Origin: Chloromonas sp. AAM2
Lineage: Eukaryota; Chlorophyta; Chlorophyceae; Chlamydomonadales; Chlamydomonadaceae
DNA length: 10,707 bases
Reading direction: 5' to 3'
Assembly: GCA_004335635.1 (NCBI GenBank)
Contig: QAXH01005147.1
Coordinates: 1,638-12,344, forward strand
The position numbers and the translations under genes were made by a program. Shown one piece after another: positions 1-5,736 of the stretch (within the stretch, counting starts at the first letter, position 1; each line of letters begins with the position of its first letter). The notes below the pieces were generated by a model. The model was not told where the DNA came from. It saw only the letters and a list, made by a program, of their open reading frames with translations, and did not search any database.

Positions 1-663
1 TTTGGATTCGTATTTATAGATAATGTGATCTCAGCAGATTCAATCGGCTTTGACGGAGAGCCTATTTCCAGTTTTTATTTAGGAAGACCATGGCAAAAAT
101 CACCAAGAACGGTATTTCTGAATACCTACTACCCCGAATCACTTGATCCAAAAGGATGGCTATCCTGGAATGTTGAACCCGGTTTGTATGGAGAGTACAA
201 CTGTTCAGGACCAGGCTGTGTTAGTTTTGGGAGCAGAGTAGATTTTGCAACACAGTTAAGCGATGAAGAGGCTGCTGAATACACGATTGAGAATATTTTC
301 TCTAAGGATAGTAACCCTAATTTCGGTCGTGATTGGTTGCCTACACCGGAACTGATATCAACCAGTAGTGAAAAAGAAGAAGCGCAGATATTTATTCCTG
401 ATTCATACGAGTTAAAACAAAACTTCCCTAATCCATTTAACCCAACCACAAGAATTCAATATGCGCTCCCAACAGCAGGACTTGTGAAGATAAAAGTATA
501 TGATATGCTTGGAAAAGAAGTCTCAACACTTACCAATGCAGTACAACAAGCAGGTCAGCATATGGTAAATTTCAACGCTTCTTCCTTAGCTAGTGGAGTT
601 TATCTTTACAGAATTGAAGCTGGAGATTTTGTACAAACCAATAAAATGACCTTGATAAAATAA
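1..663 (+). CDS. Pectinesterase, C-terminal part, with T9SS type A sorting domain (5' end outside window)
   Basis: The reading frame is open from base 1, so the gene begins upstream; the GTG at 25 is internal. The 220 visible residues fall in two parts. The first (about 1-116) matches the end of the carbohydrate esterase family 8 fold: GFVF at the start, then FYLGRPW at about bases 73-93, GWLSW, and an EYN...GPG motif. In this family the Arg and Trp of LGRPW lie in the active site; the two catalytic aspartates lie upstream and cannot be checked here. Enzymes of this family remove methyl esters from homogalacturonan, releasing methanol and exposing pectate to lyases. After a short Glu/Ser linker, the last 85 residues are a T9SS sorting domain, so the protein is expected to be exported and released or anchored at the cell surface. 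Ends TAA at 661-663. The family call is firm; the actual substrate is inferred. Confidence 0.9.
   Translation, partial: FGFVFIDNVISADSIGFDGEPISSFYLGRPWQKSPRTVFLNTYYPESLDPKGWLSWNVEPGLYGEYNCSGPGCVSFGSRVDFATQLSDEEAAEYTIENIFSKDSNPNFGRDWLPTPELISTSSEKEEAQIFIPDSYELKQNFPNPFNPTTRIQYALPTAGLVKIKVYDMLGKEVSTLTNAVQQAGQHMVNFNASSLASGVYLYRIEAGDFVQTNKMTLIK
406..660 (+). other. T9SS type A (Por) C-terminal sorting domain of the pectinesterase
   Basis: The domain begins YELKQNFPNPFNPTT, continues through an IKVYDMLGKEV strand, and ends ASGVYLYRIEAGDF...KMTLIK. The NPFNP turn, the VYD.LGKEV strand, the GVYLYRI strand and the basic terminal MTLIK are the family hallmarks. It directs folded periplasmic cargo through the type IX secretion system and is usually cleaved during export. 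It is the best taxonomic clue in the window, pointing to Balneolota, Rhodothermota, Ignavibacteria or relatives. Confidence 0.93.
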
Positions 664-681
664 GATTAAAGAATTTTTGTG

Positions 682-696
682 CTTTCCATTGGAAGG
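682..696 (+). terminator. Weak candidate hairpin after the pectinesterase gene
   Basis: CTTTCC, a three-base loop ATT, then GGAAGG can pair over six positions, one of them a G-U wobble, beginning 18 bases after the stop codon. Only three T follow (TTTAAAC), so a classical rho-independent terminator is not convincing. It sits where the pectinesterase transcript would be expected to end. Confidence 0.25.
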
Positions 697-748
697 TTTA
701 AACTAACACGTGATTTGACTAATTTAGGAATCATGGACAAACAAAGTT

Positions 749-1468
749 ATGGATAGCACCTCAAAAGCTTTTACGGAAAAAATCCCTGATGGGCTTATAC
801 GAATATTTTTGAATATTGGGTCAATTTATACTCAGGTAGAAAACGATGCTCCAGATTTTGTGGATCCATTGAAAGACAAACCGAGATTAAAAGTAATTCC
901 TGAGGCAAAGGTTTCTCATCTAACCAATGCATTTGATAAAACCTACCCGGTCAGCCTTGACAATCGAAAGACGAAGGACGATAAATTAGTTTACAGTATC
1001 GACAGTGGCGGAATTTGGTTTGATGTGGATATGGGAGAAGTAAAGGAAATCTGGCTGTCAGAATTTAATTTCTATCTTGAAAGTGAAAGACCCAGATACC
1101 TGAGATATTATCTAAGGGAGATAGATCATAAAATTCAGTGGCTTCAGCGGGATGAAAAAACAAAGGAAATTCGTTCAATTAGTGAATTCAAAAAGCAGTT
1201 TAAAGCCTCACCGGTAACTGGAAAGGATAAGTTTGACGGAGCCGAAGTCCTGAAATGTGCCGATATGCTGGGTAGGGCAATCCAAAAAATTGATATGCGA
1301 AACCGAACTGCTTTGGTGAAGTTCAACACCGATAAAGGACGGCTGGAACCTCTGATCATTGGAATGGGAGATAAGCTGGGGTTTCAAATTGAAGCCCTAA
1401 ATAAAGAAACCATCCAGCGACAGGATGAAAAGGGAAATAATGTAAGCCATATCATTTCATTGAAGTAA
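749..1468 (+). CDS. Unrecognised soluble protein, 239 aa
   Basis: I do not recognise this protein. It starts at ATG 749; an in-frame TAG at 725 rules out a much longer form, and no strong Shine-Dalgarno precedes it. There is no signal peptide or membrane segment, so it is probably cytoplasmic. It is rich in Lys, Asp, Glu and Arg and has a single Cys (C170). Notable stretches are SGGIWFDVDMGEV (residues 86-98), a Tyr/Arg/Trp-rich predicted helix RPRYLRYYLREIDHKIQWLQ (114-133), and a strand pair near the C-terminus around LVKFNTDKGRLEPLIIGMG. It lies 85 bases after the pectinesterase on the same strand and is convergent with the propeller gene beyond 1685. The intact frame of normal composition supports a real gene. 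Nothing links it functionally to the pectinesterase. Confidence 0.8.
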   Translation: MDSTSKAFTEKIPDGLIRIFLNIGSIYTQVENDAPDFVDPLKDKPRLKVIPEAKVSHLTNAFDKTYPVSLDNRKTKDDKLVYSIDSGGIWFDVDMGEVKEIWLSEFNFYLESERPRYLRYYLREIDHKIQWLQRDEKTKEIRSISEFKKQFKASPVTGKDKFDGAEVLKCADMLGRAIQKIDMRNRTALVKFNTDKGRLEPLIIGMGDKLGFQIEALNKETIQRQDEKGNNVSHIISLK

Positions 1469-1633
1469 CGTATCGCCCGCAAAAGGACTCAATTAAAATC
1501 TGATTCGTGTATAGATAATAATTGATGAAGTCATTTACGCAAAGGTGGCGATCTTAATATCACCAAACATAACTGACCAAGTTTTTGGGTTTAGCAGATT
1601 TCAAATGTTTATAGCGTGATGCTCATTTAGATC

Positions 1634-1668
1634 AATAATCATTTCAGAATACGCAGTATGCCATTATT
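1634..1668. repeat. Nested AT-rich inverted repeat between convergent genes
   Basis: An outer pair AATAAT (1634-1639) and ATTATT (1663-1668) encloses an inner pair ATAC (1649-1652) and GTAT (1656-1659) around GCA. It begins 17 bases beyond the stop of the minus-strand propeller gene and could be a 3' RNA stem for it. The arms are short and AT-rich and no clear T tract follows on either strand, so it may be chance. Confidence 0.2.
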
Positions 1669-1684
1669 AACTACGTTCAATTTC

Positions 1685-2785
1685 TCAGTCAGTCATCTTC
1701 CAAAAAATAATGCCACCTGCTTGTTTGGCCGTTTCAATTACATCTACTCGTTCCAGGGTATCTAAACTTATGACATCCACAGAACCGGGTTCACCACCAA
1801 TTCCTTCTACTGAGATGAAGGCAAATTTATCATCTGGTGATATACTCACGCCATGACTGACACCCCGGCTGTTTGAGATTTTAGCCAGTTCTTTTTCTTG
1901 CTCGAGATCCCAAACCCCGGTAGCACCTTCGCCTTTATAAGTGACCACCAGTAGTTTTCCATTATGAGAGACCTCAAGATTATATGGAGCCTTACCAGTT
2001 TTCCATCGGTTGGTTATTTCCCAGGAGTTGGTGTTCACTTCAATAATTTCATCTGAACCATTTCCAGCTATATAAACATGCGGTTCGGTGGGATGAGGAT
2101 CCGCCCAAGTGGGTTTCTCTACTGGGTTGTGATTCATTTCTTTTGCATTCATCCCGGAATGATTCATTTGGCTATTGTTATTTTGACCGAGCTTAACCCG
2201 CTTATGTATTTTAAGTTTCTCGGTATCAATAACCATGAGTTCATCCGTCATCATAGATACATGATATTGCCATTTCCCATCATCGCTGATTCGGGAACCG
2301 TGGGGCATGATACCGGTTTCAATATCTTCAAGCCTCATCATGGTTTGAGGTTCAACTACTGAAACAGTACTTGGCTCCATATCCCCGTGTAAGTTGAAAT
2401 TAACTACATATAACAAACCCGTTGTGGTAGAAATATCCATGGTAGCTGGAAACATTCCCAACTCCACTTTATCGACAAATTCATTCGTTTCAGTTTTATA
2501 CTTCCATAATGAACCGTAAGGCATTCCATGAGCAATACTTACGAACCAATGTTCTCCATCCGGTGAAACAGTTAACCCATGAGGTCCTTCGTTTTCTTGT
2601 GGCCAAGTGCCTACATGGATGGTTTCAGCAATTTGACCCTGATTAGTTTCTCCATCAAAATGAATCAAATGAACCTGGTCGTCGGATTCCGCAGCTACAT
2701 ATAGATAGTAGTCCTGAGCTTTCAGTATATCAGAGTCAAATCCAATAAAGACCAAAAAAGTAAGTGCGATATAGAAGTATTTCAT
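1685..2785 (-). CDS. Exported YncE/YVTN-type seven-bladed beta-propeller protein with a Met/His-rich loop
   Basis: The chosen start is ATG at 2785 (366 aa), which begins directly with a signal peptide (MKYFYIALTFLVFIGF, likely cut after LKA at about residue 23). A TTG 30 bases upstream would put ten polar residues before it. No lipobox or T9SS domain is visible, so it is probably periplasmic or secreted. The body is beta-propeller repeats of the YVTN/YncE kind, each with an SPDG-like turn: PHGLTVSPDGEHWFVSI (68-84), ATMDISTTTGLLYVV, PHGSRISDDGKWQYHVS, HPTEPHVYIAG, NLEVSHNGKLLVV and SHGVSISPDDKFAFIS. Successive blades carry His at the same place (H69, H162, H231, H311). A loop at about residues 201-221 holds MNHSGM and EMNHN. 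Propellers of this kind often bind ligands or metals, but no reaction can be assigned. Its start is 26 bases past the sulfotransferase stop, suggesting one transcript. Confidence 0.88.
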   Translation of the reverse strand: MKYFYIALTFLVFIGFDSDILKAQDYYLYVAAESDDQVHLIHFDGETNQGQIAETIHVGTWPQENEGPHGLTVSPDGEHWFVSIAHGMPYGSLWKYKTETNEFVDKVELGMFPATMDISTTTGLLYVVNFNLHGDMEPSTVSVVEPQTMMRLEDIETGIMPHGSRISDDGKWQYHVSMMTDELMVIDTEKLKIHKRVKLGQNNNSQMNHSGMNAKEMNHNPVEKPTWADPHPTEPHVYIAGNGSDEIIEVNTNSWEITNRWKTGKAPYNLEVSHNGKLLVVTYKGEGATGVWDLEQEKELAKISNSRGVSHGVSISPDDKFAFISVEGIGGEPGSVDVISLDTLERVDVIETAKQAGGIIFWKMTD

Positions 2786-2811
2786 GTCAATAAAACCAAA
2801 ATGTTTACGAT

Positions 2812-3465
2812 TCAAATTCTTAGATGAGGGTAAAATAACTCTACATCTTTTCTGTAAATTTCCAGTATACGACCGTGATCGTCATCATCAATTTTTACCT
2901 CAAACTTCGGGGATTTATTTCTATGAATTAAATCAGATTCTTTAATTGGTAATTCGATTTCTTTTGCCAAAGTTAAAAAATCGGATGCAAAGTCTTCAAA
3001 ACGTCCTATGAAATCGATGTTGTTCAAATCAATCATATTTCGTTGTAACATGAGATGCTCGTCACAATTTTCAACATCAATGGACTCTACCCAATCGATG
3101 AAGTGCTTTAAATCTTGTCGTTTTTGGTATTGCTCACTGGTGAAATTAAAGTAATTCTGCTTTAAGACCTTCTCCTTGAATATAGACTTAAACCGGTCAA
3201 CGGGATTTCTAACAAAGGCAAATTTATAGTAATCATCATACAATGACGCGGCATATCCCACGGCTGTACTATATGTATAACCGTTAGCATCACAAGCGTT
3301 ACTTAAATGATGATCAATTGTCCTACTCGCAACCTTTGTAACTCTAAACCAGAGGGCTTGATACTGGTAACAATAAGAAATTGGAAATTCATTTCTTTTA
3401 AAGGGCGTTACCAGGTATTTATTAAAATAGTAGTGTCTGATATTTTGAGGTGATAAAGGCTTCAT
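2812..3465 (-). CDS. Sulfotransferase family protein (carbohydrate Sulfotransfer_2 type)
   Basis: This 217-aa protein shows the two cofactor (PAPS)-binding motifs of sulfotransferases. The 5'-phosphosulfate loop is FRVTKVASRT (residues 40-49), with K44 as the expected phosphosulfate contact. The 3'-phosphate site is KFAFVRNPVDRFKSIF (81-96), with R86 as the expected contact. Downstream are DEHLMLQ (135-141), FIGRFEDF (152-159) and IYRKDVELFYPHL (203-215), all in the order seen in the carbohydrate sulfotransferase 2 family. Members transfer sulfate from PAPS to sugar hydroxyls on glycans. There is no signal peptide or membrane anchor, so it is probably cytoplasmic. It starts at ATG 3465, preceded by AT-rich sequence without a Shine-Dalgarno. 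It lies 95 bases after the LVIVD gene and 26 bases before the YncE-like gene, same strand. The acceptor is unknown; a surface polysaccharide or glycolipid is the likeliest inference. Confidence 0.88.
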   Translation of the reverse strand: MKPLSPQNIRHYYFNKYLVTPFKRNEFPISYCYQYQALWFRVTKVASRTIDHHLSNACDANGYTYSTAVGYAASLYDDYYKFAFVRNPVDRFKSIFKEKVLKQNYFNFTSEQYQKRQDLKHFIDWVESIDVENCDEHLMLQRNMIDLNNIDFIGRFEDFASDFLTLAKEIELPIKESDLIHRNKSPKFEVKIDDDDHGRILEIYRKDVELFYPHLRI

Positions 3466-3560
3466 TTTTTTATATAAATTTTTCAGACAAACATTTTAAT
3501 AAAATGGGGGACTAAGGTTCTATACTTAGCTTAAAGTCGAGATCTATTTTCTTTTCAGCA

Positions 3561-5522
3561 TTATTCTACCAGTTTAACCGACCATAAGCCCGAGTTCCAA
3601 TCTGATATAAAAATGTGGTCTTTAAATGGCTGTGGGCCCCAGGTAAATGGAGCATTGGGTACAACAGCATCTGCATGTGTGGGTTCGAATTTAGCGATTT
3701 CACGCCCTTGATCGTATAGGTTACCCATTAATTCTCCTGAAATATCCACAATGCGAAGACCGCCATTGTAATATGCAACATATAATGTATCACCTTTTAC
3801 CCAGAAATTATGTGTTCCTGCTTCTGGAACCTGATACCGGGCAACTTCTTTGGGATTATCCCAGCCATCAAATTTTACAAAATGAATCCAGCCGGCAGCA
3901 GCAACCGGGTTATTTCGTGTTGGAAGGCCTTCAGGAAAAGCTTCATCACCAGCGATTACATAAAAATCACCGGTAGATTGACTTTTAAAGGGGAAAGCAG
4001 CATGATTCCAGCCGCTTGGATAGGAATAGCTTCCAAGTTTAACCGGATTTTCCGGGGAACCGCCGGCATCAGCCAGTTCACTGTTTTTGCTTCCAATATC
4101 CACGGCCACTACACCATCTCTCCAATTTGAGGAATAGGCAATTCCATCTTCAATCCAAACATCGTGAATTGAATGTCCGGGCGTGTCCAGCTCAAATCGA
4201 TTTACGGTAACAGGGTTAGCCAGGTCTTCAATATTAATGATATCATAACGGGTACCGTTATTGACTGCATATACATGATCTTCATAAATAAATGCATTAT
4301 GTACGCCCCCGGTTAATCCTTCTGTGTATTCGGTTATGATTTCCACATTTCGTGGATCTGAAACATCCAGAATCACAATTCCATTCTTGCGATTTGATGC
4401 GCCTTCCCGGGTCAACACTCCAATGGTTCCGTCCTCGGATATTTTCACGTCATTCACAGTTCTGGCATCCACGCGCACGGTGTCAACAGGAGTGAGGTTT
4501 GCGGGATCAGTAACATCCCAAAAATAGGCATCTCCATTCGCACCCCAGGTTCCGGTGATAGCATAATCTCTGCCATCCACACCTTCCCAAATCCATAGGT
4601 CAGACGTGTGAACATCCAGCACTTTTCCATGGCCTACAACTTCCAGGTCCTGAGCAACATTTCGCTCGCGAACACGGACAATTTGGTCAGCCGAAGCATT
4701 ACCTGCCCGAGCAGTGAGAATAAACGTTCCGGGGACATTAGCAACGAATTTTCCTTGTTGATTGATTTGCCCTTCAGCACCTTGACCGAGATTATCATCC
4801 GGCTGAGCTACAAAAGAATAAGAAATGGGTACATTTATTGCATTACCGGTACTTCCTTTTGCGGTTGCTTTTAAAGTAATAACATCGCCGGTTCTGACAT
4901 CCGTTTCAGTGTTAGCGATTTCAATTTCTGTGGCCGGATTTTCAATGATATTGATGTCTAATTCAACGGTCTTTCCTTCTGAAGCAGCAGAAATGGTCGT
5001 TGTTCCTGCGTTTAAAGCCATTAATTTTCCATGACTGATTAAGGCTACATTTTGATTACTGCTGGAAAGGGTAAGGTCTGGATTTTCCCGTACCAGTCCC
5101 ATTTCATCAATTACATCTACCTGCAAATCATAAGTGGTTTTTGTGTAGATATTTTGTGGGATATTTCGGAATTCCAGCTTTGCGATGGGTGGGTAGGGGA
5201 CATCAACGGTAAAACGCTTCATAATACGTTGATCTCTTGGCCCGGACCGAAGTGCTATGATTGAATATGTTCCTGGTTTGTTGGCTTGGACCAGTCCGTC
5301 TCGAGAAACGATAAGGTCAGCACCATTTCTGGAATAAAATAAAATAGTATCGGGGAGCGCCGTTTCACCATCCATCAGTGTAGCATTGAGTTGAAGTTCT
5401 TCACCAACCGTCACGGTAATCGGGTCTGGTTGAATATCAATGAAAAGGTCTGATTCTTGAGCATGCAAGGCGCCGCTTGCGAGTAAAACCAAGAAAATGA
5501 ATAAACGTGTAGCTTTGGCCAT
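3561..5522 (-). CDS. Exported protein with three Ig-like (BIG2-type) domains and an LVIVD beta-propeller
   Basis: The 653-aa product begins with a signal peptide (MAKATRLFIFLVLLASGALHA, likely cut before Q22). Three bacterial Ig-like domains follow: about 27-108, 112-192 and 197-285, each with the GTxxIxA or GTFILTA strand typical of BIG2. Residues 293-653 form a propeller of LVIVD-type repeats with the strand xxxxDVxDPxN: AYFWDVTDPANL (332-343), GIVILDVSDPRNV (381-393), YDIINIEDLANP (426-437), LRIVDISGELMG (589-600). Successive blades carry His in a HNxF/HDVW context (H305, H408, H453, H507, H571), with N357 and W628 at the two remaining places. No T9SS domain, lipobox or C-terminal anchor is seen. 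LVIVD proteins are surface or periplasmic and of unknown function; Ig-like domains usually act as spacers or adhesive modules. First gene of the minus-strand group, divergent from gcvP. Confidence 0.87.
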   Translation of the reverse strand: MAKATRLFIFLVLLASGALHAQESDLFIDIQPDPITVTVGEELQLNATLMDGETALPDTILFYSRNGADLIVSRDGLVQANKPGTYSIIALRSGPRDQRIMKRFTVDVPYPPIAKLEFRNIPQNIYTKTTYDLQVDVIDEMGLVRENPDLTLSSSNQNVALISHGKLMALNAGTTTISAASEGKTVELDINIIENPATEIEIANTETDVRTGDVITLKATAKGSTGNAINVPISYSFVAQPDDNLGQGAEGQINQQGKFVANVPGTFILTARAGNASADQIVRVRERNVAQDLEVVGHGKVLDVHTSDLWIWEGVDGRDYAITGTWGANGDAYFWDVTDPANLTPVDTVRVDARTVNDVKISEDGTIGVLTREGASNRKNGIVILDVSDPRNVEIITEYTEGLTGGVHNAFIYEDHVYAVNNGTRYDIINIEDLANPVTVNRFELDTPGHSIHDVWIEDGIAYSSNWRDGVVAVDIGSKNSELADAGGSPENPVKLGSYSYPSGWNHAAFPFKSQSTGDFYVIAGDEAFPEGLPTRNNPVAAAGWIHFVKFDGWDNPKEVARYQVPEAGTHNFWVKGDTLYVAYYNGGLRIVDISGELMGNLYDQGREIAKFEPTHADAVVPNAPFTWGPQPFKDHIFISDWNSGLWSVKLVE

Positions 5523-5578
5523 GAGATCTAAATTTAGTTTGCTGATAGTGGTTTTGTAAAGACCTGTAATAAATCAAA

Positions 5579-5625
5579 AAAAAGTGAGAAACTGAATTAT
5601 TTAATAGTCTCTGTACTCACTTTTT
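5579..5625. repeat. Perfect 10-bp inverted repeat between divergent LVIVD gene and gcvP
   Basis: AAAAAGTGAG (5579-5588) and CTCACTTTTT (5616-5625) are exact reverse complements separated by a 27-base AT-rich spacer. Read on either strand it gives a GTGAG/CTCAC stem followed by a T run, the form of a bidirectional terminator; the A run on the left extends the symmetry. It lies 57 bases upstream of the LVIVD start and 112 bases upstream of the gcvP start, where no gene ends. An attenuator in one leader, or an operator for a dimeric regulator acting on one or both genes, fits the position better. The symmetry is seen; the role is inferred. Confidence 0.5.
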
Positions 5626-5736
5626 GGGTTCATTTTTCTTAATTTTACAGGTGGATAAATCAAAGTGAATTTTCCGAAATGAACGGTCAATTATCTGTGT
5701 TCTGTTCTCAAAAATAACCCTCATTTATTATTTTAA

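Noticed and set aside
733..756. Seven-codon frame (ATG 733 to TAG 756) overlapping the start of the 239-aa gene, as a possible leader peptide
   Set aside because: Too short to distinguish from chance; no ribosome-binding site, hairpin or runs of one codon support an attenuator.
2786..2815. Ten-residue N-terminal extension of the YncE-like protein from a TTG start
   Set aside because: The TTG overlaps the sulfotransferase stop (TTGA), but using it would put polar residues in front of an otherwise standard signal peptide that begins at ATG 2785.
3493..3505. ATTTTA-A-TAAAAT palindrome upstream of the sulfotransferase gene
   Set aside because: Made only of A and T in AT-rich spacer, so expected by chance; no second copy seen nearby.
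3512..3529. CTAAG/CTTAG inverted repeat after the LVIVD gene as a terminator
   Set aside because: Five-base stem with an eight-base loop and no T tract in the direction of transcription; too weak to call.
3810..4130. 106-aa open frame on the plus strand inside the LVIVD gene
   Set aside because: Overlaps clear propeller repeats on the other strand and has no recognisable features or separate start signal.
5670..5699. Bacteroidetes-like promoter for gcvP (TTTT, 18 bases, TATCTGTG)
   Set aside because: Only a partial match to TTTG/TAnnTTTG; such partial matches are common in AT-rich DNA and promoter rules for this phylum are uncertain to me.
5626..5736. Glycine riboswitch upstream of gcvP
   Set aside because: Only about 110 AT-rich bases lie between the inverted repeat and the start, without the GC-rich paired segments of the glycine aptamer.
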